The notes: generated by a model not told the origin, from the letters alone. A DNA stretch of 64,000 bases from Ariolimax columbianus (GCA_036924085.1 JAVGWX010000005.1:75488547-75552546), one strand, 5' to 3'. Shown: positions 22,431 to 33,484, counted from the stretch's first letter. Made by a program: numbers and translations.

Positions 22431-22639
22431 ACTTCAACTACCCCAGCACTGTGAATAAGGTCGTAAGACAATTATTTTTGGTATTTTTAACTAAGTACTT
22501 AAAAAAAACTAGGTTAAACATTAACAGAGCAGACGAATGATCAATGATTCCACATAGGATTATCCGGAAATGACGCAGCAGTGGGTGGGAAGGGGATGAA
22601 GGGTCGGTGAATCGACGAGAGATTTCAGAAATACTGGAC

Positions 22640-22905
22640 AGGATAATGTGGGTAGGCAAATAGCGGTAGAAGTAGGCAGCACAGGTTCTAGGCAAATCGG
22701 GGTAGACATAGTCACCAGGGGTTCTAGGCAAATAGGGGTAGAAGTAGGCAGCAGTTTTTTTTAGGTAAATAGGGGTAGAAGTAGGCAGCAGGGGGTTCTA
22801 TGCAAATCGGGTAGAAGTAGGCAGCAGGGGGCTCTATGCAAATCGGGTAGAAGTAGGCAGCAGGGGGCTCTAGTCAACTCTGGATAGAAGTAGGCAACAG
22901 GAGAT
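22640..22905. repeat. ~36-bp minisatellite, ~6 copies
   Basis: The unit contains GGGTAGAAGTAGGCAGCAGG followed by GGGTTCTATGCAAATC. Confidence 0.8.
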
Positions 22906-23475
22906 CATAGTGAATAGAAGTAAGCAACATGAGATCCCAACCAAAGAATATGTTTTTGCACAGCCATAACTCCCCAGTTGTTTGATCTGTCGCAGTCAAT
23001 GGAAATCCCTTGCAAAGTAAGAACCGAGTGCCAGTCACAACGATCCTTCTGGCTAGTCCGTTACAGATTCTACCTGGTTTGTGGCTTTCGTTTCTTTTCA
23101 CAAAGTAATGCATTGAACATCTCCCATTCCTAATTGTAGTCCTTATCAGTAGGTCACCTGTGGTTCCATGTGCACAGAAGGAGACTGGTTGGCATTGTGT
23201 GCATTCTCTGTCGTTAGGAAGGAGATGGTAGATAATCGGAGAGGAAGTGGGCTAGGGAATTGTGTCTGCAAATATACAGGGGCAAGTTACTACATCCTCA
23301 AGTGGATCCTGGAGATTCTTGAGTGGAAGAAATAACACCACTGCTTCTCAATGGATGTTGATGAAGACAACTAAATACAGGTGTGCATTGGACTAGCTGC
23401 CTAATCGAGTACAATAAATGTCTACATAAATCATTATTACAAAAGTACACGAAGAGCTTTTGCGAGGGCTTCATA
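22906..23475. other. Spacer, nothing recognised
   Basis: No motif or shared repeat apart from the 20-bp echo of the 20.4-kb array at 23017-23036. Confidence 0.4.
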
Positions 23476-23479
23476 CAGA

Positions 23480-23735
23480 AGCGGCTGTTTAGCGCGCTGG
23501 TAGAGCACTAGCTTTTCACGACAAAGGTACAGAGTTCAACTCCCGCTGCTGCCAATTCCAATCGACCCAGATGCAAATGAGTACCTGGCTGATGGCTAAG
23601 GAAGGAAAATGCAGCGAGGGAGGGAACTTGCCACCCCACCTAATAAAGATGGGACTTAGTTCAATGAAGACTCAAACACTTCATCATCCCCGACAGCATT
23701 ATCTGCTATGGGACTGCCCTTACCTTACCTAAATG
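23480..23735 (+). mobile_element. tRNA-derived SINE, family C
   Basis: The head GGCTGTTTAGCGCGCTGGTA contains an A-box-like TAGCGCGCTGG, with a B-box-like AGTTCAACTCC about 40 bp later. The body has CGACCCAGATGCAAATGAG and ACCTGGCTGATGGCTAAGG, and it ends in a (CTTAC)-type tail at 23713-23726. Related pieces lie at 40.95-41.18 kb. A clean TSD was not seen. Confidence 0.75.
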
Positions 23736-23739
23736 AGGT

Positions 23740-24050
23740 CAACTGTAGTGACGGGAGTGAAAAAGGGAAAAGAAGACGTAGAAGTTACAAATCATTATTT
23801 CTTGACTATCCCAGGAAATTGTTCACTGAACCTCCTCCAAACTGTCTTCTCAACCGCCGAACCATTACCATGCCCTTAAACGAAATTGCCCCCTGACCCA
23901 TTGGGCCATGGCATGCACTCCACCTGCCACTTAACATGGACAATCGTCATATGGAACCACTATGCGAAGTTCCCCAATCTCCGATTGGTTGCCTGGTTTC
24001 AGGAATCCTGTTGTAGAAGTGTTCTAGTCTGTTTAATTATTTAGCTCTGG
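23740..24050. other. Spacer, nothing recognised
   Basis: The 62-codon frame at 23708-23896 overlaps the SINE end and has no motif. Confidence 0.4.
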
Positions 24051-24064
24051 TAACCGTGAAATAA

Positions 24065-24975
24065 TATAAGCTGTCCATCGTTGTCGATGAGGACCGCCGA
24101 CATCATCCTTGTCACAAGTTTCCCTGTTGGGTGTGGGTGCGCATGTGGCTGAACAGGCCAATGCGGGAACGAAAACATCTGCTACATATCGGGCACACGA
24201 GGTTTGTAGAAGGGGATGGTGTTCCCGCTGCTCGGGATTTCCGCGTCTCGCGTCTGCTCTGGGCTTTCACAACACGGTCGTCTTCACCGGTAGCTACACC
24301 CGATTTGACAGCGCTTCTCCAGTCAGATCTGTTTTGAGCAAGACATTCCTAGGTGTCGATGTCTATCTGGCAACTTTTCAGTGAGTCCTTCAGACCGTCT
24401 TTAAAACGTTTCTTTGGGCGCCCTCTCTCGCGCCATCCCTCTCTCAGCTCGCCGTAGAGAAGCTTCTTTGGGAGCCGCTCGTCTGACATACGGACGAGGT
24501 GTCCGGCCCATCCTAATCGTGCTTTCTTTAGCAATGCATGTATGCTGGGCATGTTAGCCCTCGAGCGAACCTCGATGTCAGTGACACGATCTTGCCATCG
24601 GATGTGGAATATTCGCCTCAGGCAACCTGTGTGGAAGTGGTTTAACCTTCTTGCATGTCCAGAGTATACAGTCCAGCTTTCGCAAGCGTATAGTAGGGTT
24701 GAAATGATGGTTTCACGGTAGACTTTAAGTTTGTTCTTGACGCTTATGCCACGACGTGCCCAGACCATCGAGCGCATTCTACCAAAGGCTGTGCTGGCCT
24801 TTGCTATTCTGCTTGGCACCTCATCGTCTAGGCTGACAGATCTCGACAGCGTGCTGCCAAGATATGTGAATTTGTCTACGACATTAAGCGTCTGCCCGCT
24901 GACTGTAGTCTCTGGTTTTGTGTACGGCATGCCTGGTGCTGGTTGGTACATGACCTCTGTTTTTTTGCATTTATG
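24065..24975 (-). mobile_element. RTE-type LINE, 5'-truncated, with 12-bp TSD
   Basis: A 911-bp insertion bounded by ACCGTGAAATAA at 24053-24064 and 24976-24987. It holds the last ~290 codons of the ORF and a short 3' UTR containing ATCGACAACGATGGACAGC. The truncation point, the perfect TSD and the near-intact frame indicate a fairly recent insertion. Confidence 0.88.
24112..24972 (-). pseudogene. RTE RT C-terminus with zinc finger, one nonsense codon
   Basis: Reads KCKKTEVMYQPAPG, VVDKFTYLGSTLSRSV, EVPSRIAKASTAFGRM, VWARRGISVKNKLKVYRETI, LLYACESWTVY, HFHTGCLRRIFHIRWQDRVT, ARLGWAGHLVRM, LLYGELREGWRERGRPKKRF, then TAG at 24349-24351 where the family has Trp (DTWE), and continues in the same frame through RSDWRSAVKSG to a terminal finger VCPICSRCFRSRIGLFSHMR, stopping at 24112. 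This is the RTE/Bov-B thumb, the GHVxRM region and the C2H2-like tail. Only one substitution breaks an otherwise open 280-codon frame, so it is the best preserved ORF end in the window. Confidence 0.9.
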
Positions 24976-24999
24976 ACCGTGAAATAACCTCTTGATTTC

Positions 25000-25780
25000 T
25001 GTTCAACCCAAGCAAACCTATGACATGCGATGTATCCATACCGAACTGACTTGCACTTTTCTTATATTACTGTCGCCATTTGATCTTCAATTCCACTGCT
25101 GCCATTGTAGCGCAATGATCTTCACTGAGTACGCCACTTATGACATCCATGTTTTGTTTGCGAACTAATCAACGTACCAGGAATTAACTACGAAATAGTT
25201 AGAAAGAAAGAATTTATGTACAACATTGATTGACATAAAGAAGATGTGTATAACATTGATTGACATAAAGAAGATAATTGCGGCAAAGATTGACAGAAGG
25301 AAGGATGGAAGCCAAGTCATTATTTCAAAATGTCAGAAAAGCTGATAAATTTCTCGGAATTAATGCACAGCTTATCAAGACCCCCAGATGCTGTTAGGGA
25401 GATAGCTAGAGAAATGCGATATCACTTTATGAGCAAGGGGATATAACATTCTTCTTCATCTTCTAAAAATAGAGAATCTTGAGGAGTAAAGATTGATAAA
25501 ACACCTGGTACGCAAGTACAAGAATTGGTGGCAGATACGTTAGAGCGCGTGTATATTGCGACACGTTCCAGTTTACAATTTGTAAATTAGATAGCTGACT
25601 TAGTTAGAAATAGCAAAGGACTGAGGATTGGAACTGGTTAACAGAGCTCATATACAATTTGGATCTAGTATACTTAACCATTGTAACCCTTTCTCGTTGA
25701 TAGCAGTATCCTACCAATACTTGAACGTTTTAACTCTAGCACATCAGTGACATATTCCAAGTTATGTAAACCAATAAATC
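25000..25780. other. Spacer
   Basis: About 780 bp without a recognisable gene. A two-copy ~32-bp repeat (ACATTGATTGACATAAAGAA) lies at 25220-25275. Confidence 0.4.
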
Positions 25781-28010
25781 CAAAAACTTACTTACTCGAA
25801 AACTCACTCAAAACACTCACCCACTCATTCAAACACTTACTTACTTATTCAAAAGACTCAGAAAATCAAAACACTCACTCACTTTCTCCCTCACTTACTC
25901 AAAACACATTCTAAACAGTGAGCAGCTCACCTAATAATACATTCATTCACTAACTCACTCAAAATGCTCGAAACATTTAGTAGACTCACTTTCTAAAACA
26001 TTCATACACTAAATTTCTTACTTAAAGCAATATCACTGGTTGGTTGATTGATTGGTTATTTACCCAGCGACCTATGGGCTCCTGACCTTTAATCCAATGC
26101 CATGTGGTAGTATCTGCAAGTGTTTGTAAGCTGGTGTTTAGTTCCGTACAAAGTGTTCAATTTGTCTGACCCTGGAGGAAAAAGCTCTTTCATAACACCT
26201 GCAAGAGCCGGACATTCAAAAAGATGATGTTCAACAGTTTCATAGGGATGTGTGCTCAGCTGGCACTCTGGAGTATGTTCTGGTTGGATCATGTTCTAGT
26301 GGCTGTTAAGTTGTATGTGTTGAGTGTCAAGTCGGAAAATGATGCTTTTGTCTCTCCTTTTCAGGAGGTTGATGTTGTCTTTGGAATTTGAGATGGCCAC
26401 GTGTTTGTAAATTTCTCTCCCAGTATTTCCTATTGCCCATCTATTAAGCCAGGCCACTTTGCTCGCAGTCCTCAGTAGTTGTTTGACTATCTGTAGGGTT
26501 GTTGGTGTGTATTGTTGTTCTTGACTTGATCCGTCTTAGCCAGTCTGTCTGCCTTGTCACTGCCCGGTGTATTTGAGTGACCAGGGATCCATTGTATAAC
26601 TATTCTGACTTCATGGGATGTGAGAAGTTGGTTGGCGTCTAGGAATATTTGGGTAAGTTCAGGCTTACAAAATCACTAAGACCCCACTCACTCAAACTAT
26701 CGCTCGCTCCCTCACTCACTCACTCACTCACTCACTCACTCACTCACTCACTCACTACAACTAACTGTTTTAAACACTTATTAATAATTCTACCTAAACA
26801 CTCATACAAACCACTCACTTGCTCACTCAAAACATTAACTTAGTCTCTCAAAACAGTAATTCTCCCGCTTGTTGATTCGCTCAAACCATACACCCTATCA
26901 CAACAAGATTTCACTATAACACGAACACAAACAAACACCATCTTACTCACTTCTTCATTTGCTCAAAACACTCAAAAAAAGCATTCAAAATTCGAAACAC
27001 ACAATCACTCTAAATGCTCACTCGGTCAACCCAAGTATTTCTTCACTCAAGGTATTCAAAATATTCACTCACTGACTTAGTTATAACAAATTAATAAAAA
27101 CACACTTACTCAAAACACACCTACTCAAACCTTATTCAATTAAAACACACATTCACTTAAAACACACATTCACTCAAAGTACTACCACTCATTCACTTAC
27201 TTACTTAAGTCATTTGAAACGCCCACTCATTAAAAACATTCACTCACTCAAAATACTCAATGAAAACATTCACTCACTCAATACACGCAAAACAGACACC
27301 CACTCGATTACCCACTCCAAAAACGTACTCACTTGAAAATAAAATTTCACTCAAAATATTCCAAACAAACACTTACCTCTCACTGAGAACACCCAATTAC
27401 GCAAAGTATTATCTCACTGAAAGTGCTGACACAGGCAAAACACTCCATCAATCACTTACATACTCACTCAAAACACTCCCTAATTCACTTACATACTCAC
27501 TCAAAAAAAACTCACTAACTCACAATAATCAATCACCAAAACACTCACTAACTCACAATACCCAATCATCAAAAGACTCACTAACTCAAAATTCACAATC
27601 ACCAAAAACACTCACTCACTCAAAATACACAATCACCAAAAACACTCACTCACTCAAAATACACAATCACCAAAAACACTCTCTCACTCAAAATACACAA
27701 TCACCAAAAACGCTCACTCACTCAAAATACACAATCACCAAAAACAATCCCTTACTCAAAATACTAAATCACTAAAAACACTCACTCACTGAATCAAAAA
27801 TACTAAACCACCAAAACACTCACTCAAAATATTAAATCACAAAAACATTCACTCACTGAAAATATTCACTCACTCATAACACGAACTTATTCAAAAAACT
27901 AAATTACTCACTCAATAACTACCAACATTCGCTCAGTAATTCACTAACTTAATCACTCAAACAAATCCTTACTCATTCACCTTTTTCACGTACTACCACT
28001 GCTTATAATA
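25780..28010. repeat. ACTCA-rich degenerate tandem region (interrupted by a LINE fragment)
   Basis: 2.2 kb dominated by ACTCACTCAAAACACTCACT-like motifs. It includes a pure (CTCA)n run at 26709-26756 and a 27-30 bp repeat (ACTCAAAATACACAATCACC) at 27590-27770. The 171-codon frame at 27260-27775 is Thr/Ser/Lys-rich repeat artefact. Confidence 0.85.
26038..26667 (-). pseudogene. RNase H C-terminal half and knuckle of an I/jockey-like LINE
   Basis: On the minus strand, VRIVIQWIPGHSNTPGSDKA then DRLAKTD is the last RNase H block (His and Asp kept, Asn-Glu replaced by Ser-Asp), and the end reads PECQLSTHPYETVEHHLFEC, a C..H..C knuckle, finishing HMALD. A tail of CCAATCAATCAACCAACC follows at 26038-26057. 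Possible imperfect TSD arms: CAATATCACT at 26028-26037 and CAAAATCACT at 26668-26677. The RT and the first half of RNase H are absent. Confidence 0.7.
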
Positions 28011-28080
28011 CAACTCATACTCTTTCCTCACATTCCCTCGCTCTCTATAACTTCCTTTCTCTACTCACCCACTAACATAC

Positions 28081-28150
28081 ACTCTCTCTCTCCCACTCTC
28101 TCTCTCTCCCACTCTCTCTCTCTCTCTCTCTCTCTATCCCTCTCTATCTC
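28081..28150. repeat. (CT)n microsatellite
   Basis: CTCTCTCCCACTCTCTCTCT-type run. Confidence 0.95.
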
Positions 28151-28720
28151 AACATATAACTCTCCCCCACACTCCCAATGCTTCTGTTTTTGTATGAAAC
28201 CTCTTGAGATGACAAGACGTTCACGAAGCCCGCTGTAACGTAAGTGTGGATAAATATTTATCTTTACCAACTTGCGCATGCGCAAAAACACACCTGGTCG
28301 AAATACACTTACAACCTTCTACTTTCATCATGGCAAACCAGGGAGAAAAAAATTGGCTCTCCCGCTACCCCCCCCCCCCCCCCCCCCCCCCCAACTTTTT
28401 TTTTTTTAAACGAAAATGTGTTAGAACGGTTGGAGGGATTGCATCTAACAACCGAACTCACACAGTACTTGTTCCCTTCGTTGTGCTTCAGTTCACCGAG
28501 CTGTACATGAATACCTGACAGCTCAAATTAAAGAAGGCAAGATGACTAGGTAGAAACTTGCTTTCGCACCAAACAAGAATTGGGTCCTTCTGCGGTGAAG
28601 TCCCCCAGGTTGTCACGGTCAGTATCTGGTGTAGCTATCAGTTATCTTGGTCACATCCGATAGTCTGATTTAACAATAGACTGACCAGAACATGGGAGCA
28701 TATAAGCACATATGAAGATA
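28151..28720. other. Spacer with poly-C/poly-T run
   Basis: A homopolymer of about 27 C at 28367-28393 followed by about 11 T at 28398-28408; otherwise nothing recognised. The two proline-rich frames across it are artefacts. Confidence 0.5.
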
Positions 28721-28724
28721 GGAT

Positions 28725-29300
28725 AGAGAGAGAGAGAGAGAGGAGAGGGAGAAAGAGAGGAGAGGGAGAAAGAGAGGAGAGGGAGAAAGAGAGGAGAGGA
28801 AGCGAGAGAGGAGAGGGAGCGAGAGAGGAGAGGGAGCGAGAGATGAGAGGGAGCGAGAGATGAGAGGGAGCGAGAGAGGAGAGGGAGCGAGAGAGGAGAG
28901 GGAGCGAGAGAGGAGAGGGAGCGAGAGAGGAGGGAGAGAGAGAGGAGAGAGGAGAGGGAGAGGGAGAGAGAGGAGAGGGAGAAAGAGAAAGAGGAGAGAG
29001 ACGACAAAGAGATGAGAGTATAGAGTGAGATGAGAGAGCGGAAAGAGGAAAAGATATGAGATAGACGCCAGTGAAAGTTTAGAGAAGATTGAGAAGAGTT
29101 AGCGGAGAGTGAAAGGTAAGAGAAAAGAGAAGAGAAGGGTGAAGCGATATATGAGAATTGAGTGTAAGCAGAGAGAGCACAACAGAGAAGAGAGATTTGG
29201 AGAAAGACGAGAAAGAAAGATAGATGAGAGAGGAGGGTAAAAGTATATATAGATGAGCGACTGATGAGTTGGATGAGAGAGAGGAGAGAAACAATATAAT
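28725..29300. repeat. GA-rich polypurine tract (~570 bp)
   Basis: GAGAGAGGAGAGGGAGCGAG units (22 bp in the most regular part, 28790-28930) grading into irregular purine-rich sequence. The almost uninterrupted strand asymmetry could form triplex or H-DNA; that is an inference. Confidence 0.9.
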
Positions 29301-29349
29301 TATGAAATATGTTGTAGCGCTTCCCTACCTACCAAGTGATATTCTTCGA

Positions 29350-29868
29350 ACCATAGAACCATGTCTTATAACGTTATTGGCGCACACTGCTAGCTGACAA
29401 TATTATGATATAAGATGACCAGGTGATTATTGGCACATACTGCTAGCAGACAACATTATAATGATATAAGATGACCAGATGATTATTGGCGCACACTGCT
29501 AGCAGACAACATTATAATGATATAAGATGACCAGGTGATTATTGGCACATACTGCTAGCAGACAACATTATAATGATATAAGATGACCAGATGATTATTG
29601 GCACATACTGCTAGCAGACAACATTATAATGATATAAGATGACCAGATGATTATTGGCGCATACTGCTAGCAGACAACATTATAATGTCATGAGATGACC
29701 AGGCCATTATTAGAACACACTGATAGCAGACATTATAATGTCATGAGATGACCAGACCGTTATTAGAGCACACTGATAGCAGACATTATAATGTCATGAG
29801 ATGACCAGACTGTTATTAGAGCACACTGATAGCAGACATTATAATGTCATGAGATGACCAGACGGTTA
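29350..29868. repeat. 56-bp minisatellite, ~9 copies, two subtypes
   Basis: The left units contain ATTATTGGCACATACTGCTA and CAACATTATAATGATATAAG. The right units, about 52 bp, carry TTATTAGAGCACACTGATAG and TAATGTCATGAG. The shift between subtypes is abrupt at about 29690. Confidence 0.88.
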
Positions 29869-29869
29869 T

Positions 29870-30310
29870 ATATTTTATGTTTCTCATTGCATCTAGTGCA
29901 AAAAAGTCATTCTCACAATATTTCTGTGTTCTACATCTATCCCACCTGACGGGTTTGATTTCTTTTATCGGGCAGTACATTTCACAAAGTGTTGATTCGC
30001 TGTCATGAATAAGGACCATTTCAGTGGTGATTTTGGATATTTAAGTAGTGGTGACACTTTGAATTTCTCTATCAAGCATATGTATCATTAAAATACATTT
30101 TCATGAGTAATAAAGTGGCCTTAGTATACTTGTAACAAACATTGACAAGCAAATACATACGTTCTTTTACTACTTACGCTTTCAGTCAGTCTGACGTTAT
30201 TATTTTCTCAATGGAGAAGCTTACCCAGAAATGGATCTAGTGATGGTTAATCTGCTTTGTCTCTTCCTTAACTGTTGAGAACATTTTCAGAATTAATACT
30301 CGTCTGTTTT
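29870..30310. other. Spacer, nothing recognised
   Basis: No shared repeat or motif seen in this AT-rich stretch. Confidence 0.4.
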
Positions 30311-30311
30311 T

Positions 30312-30808
30312 GTTTTTTTTCGTTCGCCTTTATTCTATATTTCCCAAGGCGGTGTGCGTTGCACTATGGTTTTTAATTTGCGCCCGTAGGCCCAGTGAAT
30401 CTGACTTCGGCATCCATTTTTTGTAAGGGTCTGCTTCCTCCTGCATTTTCTAAGGGTTTGCTTCCCCGGGGTAACAGCCGATGCTGTGATGGGGATCGAA
30501 CCTAGCACCGATGACGGCGTGGCCTAGTGGTTAAGTGACACGGCTCATGACCCGAAGGTGCTGGGTTCGATCCCCATCACAGCACCGGCCGTTACCCCGG
30601 GGAAGCAAACCCTTAGAAAATGCAGGAGGAAGGAGACCCTTACATAAAATGCATGCTGAAGTCGGATGCACTGGGCTGACAGGCGCACAATAAAAACAAC
30701 AGTGCAACGCACACCGCCTTGGGGATTAGAGATGTAAGGCGAACGCAAAAAAAAAACTACACAAAAAACCCAGCACCTTCGAGTTCTGAGCTGTGTCACT
30801 TAACCCCT
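30312..30808 (-). mobile_element. SINE family B split by a second SINE B
   Basis: The outer, minus-strand copy occupies 30312-30509 and resumes at 30769-30808, where its tRNA-like head continues with CTTCGAGTTCTGAGC and CACTTAACC. Without the inner insertion it has the same order as the 7.2-kb copy. Confidence 0.82.
30510..30768 (+). mobile_element. SINE family B, complete, nested
   Basis: The tRNA-like head has A box TGGCCTAGTGG and B box GGTTCGATCCC. The body and the shared central block TGCTGAAGTCGGATGCAC follow, and it ends A-rich (AACGCAAAAAAAAAAC). It is flanked by CCTAGCACC (30501-30509) and CCCAGCACC (30769-30777), an 8-of-9 match read as a TSD in the head of the outer SINE. Confidence 0.87.
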
Positions 30809-30809
30809 C

Positions 30810-31285
30810 CAGTTCTCGTCTGCGATTCCTTTCCTTATTTGGTGAACACTTGTTTCAGCAGATATTCACACTTATTTCTCGTCTGTGGTTTCTTTTCTTA
30901 TTTAACTAAACGCATTGTATCTTAATCTGGTGTGCGAAATCTGTAGATGTCTTTTTAATTTTGAAGTCGATATGTAAGTATTGGTCGTCTGTACAAAGTA
31001 GTTCATGTAGTGAGTTTGGCTCTTCGTTTCCTGTGTTGTATTTCACTTCCTGTGTTGAATTCCACTTCCGGTGTTGTATTTTTGCTGGCTTCTGTTGTTA
31101 TTTTTGTCCACGTAATTGTTGAACAGTAATGGGAAAAAGCACACATACCTCTTGTTATCTGAAGAGCATCTGCGTTTCTTTATTGTTATTGTATTTCTTA
31201 CCTTTGTATTCAAATGGTACATCTCTTTCACATATCGGACAGTTATGTATTGCGTAATCCTCTATTATAGCCCAGTTTATTAACT
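30810..31285. other. Spacer, nothing recognised
   Basis: Contains a two- to three-fold short repeat of CACTTCCTGTGTTGAATTCC-like units near 31035-31080. Confidence 0.4.
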
Positions 31286-31451
31286 TCTATTCTATCAAAA
31301 TATTTCTTCTGCCGTATCAATGTTAAGTTTGAATGATTAGCATATTCTATTGGTCGTGTGTGATGTATGTTGACATATTAGAAGTAATATCGCTATTCAG
31401 TGGACGGAGCATACATGACAGTAACTTCCAATAATCATAATAGTTTGATGT
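31286..31451 (+). repeat. Boundary segment of an interspersed element with the TTTGATGT array
   Basis: Matches the reverse complement of about 38560-38720: both have TATTTCTTCTGCC, TATTGGTC, and CATACATGACAGTAACTTCC leading into TAGTTTGATGT. It marks one end of a repeated unit whose body is the degenerate TTTGATGT array. Confidence 0.6.
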
Positions 31452-31744
31452 CACAAAGGTAAAGCAAAGGCAAAGGCCGCTGTCCATTGTAGATGGTGAT
31501 GGCATCATTAATTTTGCTAGCGCTATTTTTAGTAAGACTTAACTGCGCTACTTTTTATCCTCAATCTCTCGTCTCGTGCCGCTCGACCCCAGTGGCAAGT
31601 CAAGGACAAGACGACTAGGGGGCGACTACGAGATGCAGGGGACTCCGCATTAAGCCCCCGTGAAAAAGACGGCGGAGTCGGGAGTCGAACCCACACCACC
31701 TGATCATGAGTCCGACGGCTTAACCACTTCGCCACGGAATCCCC
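31452..31744 (-). mobile_element. tRNA-derived SINE, family D, with 13-bp TSD
   Basis: 293 bp bounded by AATAGTTTGATGT at 31439-31451 and 31745-31757 (perfect). The minus-strand head has A box TGGCGAAGTGG and B box GGTTCGACTCC, both matching the Pol III consensus, with CTCATGA where the anticodon loop would lie. The body ends with CTTTGC-type repeats (tail). A clean, relatively recent insertion. Confidence 0.92.
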
Positions 31745-31845
31745 AATAGTTTGATGTAATAGTGTCTAAATGTATAAAAATAACATTATAGTACTTTGAT
31801 GTAAAAGTGTCTAAATGTCTAAAAAAACAGTATAGTACTTTGATG
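31745..31845. repeat. TTTGATGT array segment
   Basis: Two units of AGTACTTTGATGTAAAAGTG plus TCTAAATGTCTAAA, continuous with the sequence interrupted by the family D SINE. Confidence 0.7.
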
Positions 31846-32085
31846 TTCTTAGTCGACCTGTACTTCTTCAGGTGCAGATGTCCATGTGCAGGTCCCAGTT
31901 CTGGAATGAGCTGGATATAGCCGGGAGGAGCATGTCCTGCTTACCGGGCTAGGCTCGCGCAGTTTATTACTCCGCATCCTTTGGGACAAGTGCCGCGGAA
32001 GGTGTTAACCGATGTGCGGGTCCATCTTAATAGACTCAAACACTAGAACAAAGTAGACCCACAGCCTGTTAGGCGCCATCTATGC
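31845..32085 (+). repeat. Interspersed repeat, family F, copy 1
   Basis: About 240 bp shared with 53735-53985: CTTAGTCGACCTG, GTGCAGGTCCCAG, GGATATAGCC, TTAACCGATGTGCG and CTTAATAGACTCAAACACTA in the same order. Class unknown; possibly a SINE body. Confidence 0.7.
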
Positions 32086-32540
32086 TGCTCTAAAGAAATT
32101 ACGTCCGCAACAAAAATACAGAACTTCAACTCCAATGTCAAGTCCGTCCTATTGAATGGCTCTGTGGCGTGGGGGGAACCAATTGGAACTAAAAAGATCC
32201 AAACATTAATCAATGCACGCTTGTGCCGAATTGGGGTAATACAATGGTATCATAAAGTCACTAATAAATAACTGTAGGAAGGAACTTGACAGATGCCATT
32301 AGGATTTGACATAAAGAGAAGGGCTGGTAATTGATAGGACATCCATTACAGAAACCAGCTGATTGCAAGGCAATCACTGTTCTAGAATCCTCAGGGCAAA
32401 AGAAGTAGGGGCAGACCTAAACACTCATGCAGAAGGGAAATCTAGACACACATACAAACGGCAGGAAAGATGTGCAGGAAGCTGGAAATTATGGAACATG
32501 ATAGATGGACTTGGAGAGTATTTTGACTGATTGATAATCA
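32085..32540 (+). pseudogene. LINE RT thumb/C-terminal relic
   Basis: The plus strand contains SNVKSVLLNGSVAW, then in other frames IQTLINARLCRIG, LIGHPLQKPADC and YKRQERCAGSWK. These follow the order 'SNVKSVLLYGSETW', 'IQTFINxCLRxIL', 'WIGHTLRKPxxCI' and 'IKRxxxTWxELE' of endonuclease/RT LINEs, the same type as the relic at 39.3-40.2 kb. It is much disrupted. Confidence 0.65.
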
Positions 32541-32649
32541 GAGACCTTCCAAGATGATTACCATTATAAAGTGGGCCTTATGTGCTGATGTTAGAGCGTC
32601 ACTTCACGTAAGGTGAGACTAATGCACTACTTCTTCAGCGTTCTTCCTG

Positions 32650-32835
32650 AAAGGGAAGTTGTGATGTTGTGTCGTAGATTACAGCGAGACTGTGATATCT
32701 GCGCCTTTCGGCCCGACACATTGAATTTCACCTGGCTTTCTGGAGTACCGGATTTACCTGCCTGCAGCGACCCGTAGCCCTTGGCCAGACTACACTAGTG
32801 CAGCCTGTTTCCAGGGCTGCCACTTATACTTGGAA
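32650..32835 (-). mobile_element. SINE family A, old partial copy
   Basis: Diverged match to the 3' half of family A: TTGTGTCGTAGATTACAGC, GCGCCTTTCGGCCCGACACA and GAGTACCGGATTTACC. Confidence 0.65.
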
Positions 32836-32984
32836 TTCTAATATTCACACAGGCATGTTAGGGTCTGTTGCCATGTAACCGAAGGCTTCCGCTATACGTA
32901 GTATGTATTTTAAAACTTCCGGCGGCTTAATAGGTCTGGGAGAAGGTACAAATAATTTGGGTTAATTTTTAACTAAAATTTTTT

Positions 32985-33178
32985 TATTTTGTCCTTTGAT
33001 GTAATAGTGTCTAAATGTCTAAACATAACAGTTCTTTGATGTAATACTGTCTAAATGTATAATAGTTATATTGTAGTACGTTGATGTAAAAGTGTCTAAA
33101 CGTATACTAATTATATTATAGTACTTTGATGTAATGGTGTCTAAATATCTAAAAAATAGCATTATAGTACGTTGATAT
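32985..33178. repeat. TTTGATGT array segment
   Basis: Three to four units of about 55 bp with CTTTGATGTAATAGTGTCTA. It ends at GTACGTTGATATTCAGCTCA, which resembles 35250-35275. Confidence 0.75.
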
Positions 33179-33470
33179 TCAGCTCAGTTCACGTACCATC
33201 TTCTCATCGAAGGTCCACTGCAAATCGATCTCCAACGTCATCTGTTCAGTTGGCAGGACATTAATGACAGTAACCTTATAGGAAACTGAGAAAGTTTCTT
33301 GGAGTGATGAGCAGGTAGGAGCCCACATGAACGTGGATGAGTGTGTATAATAAGCGAGCTCCACGGAAAATCAGTATAAATAGTTTGCCATTTGTTGATA
33401 AATATTGGACACCTATAGTTATGTCTGGAGCGCAGCAGAATAGTTTAAAATTGCTATTTACCGTTGGGCA
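33179..33470 (-). other. Decayed coding-like segment, unidentified
   Basis: Minus-strand peptides APDITIGVQYLSTNGKLF, then after a frame change FSVSYKVTVINVLPTEQM and LQWTFDEKMVREL. The first resembles the 6.2-kb minus-strand peptide, and the last resembles a short stretch at 35255-35300. The family is not recognised. Confidence 0.3.
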
Positions 33471-33484
33471 CTGTCCTAGAGCAA

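Noticed and set aside
27260..27775. 171-codon Ser/Thr/Lys-rich frame
   Set aside because: Lies wholly in the ACTCA-rich tandem tract.
30540..30590. tRNA gene
   Set aside because: A and B boxes are present, but the sequence continues as SINE B body and a cloverleaf is not well kept; also true of the other tRNA-like heads.
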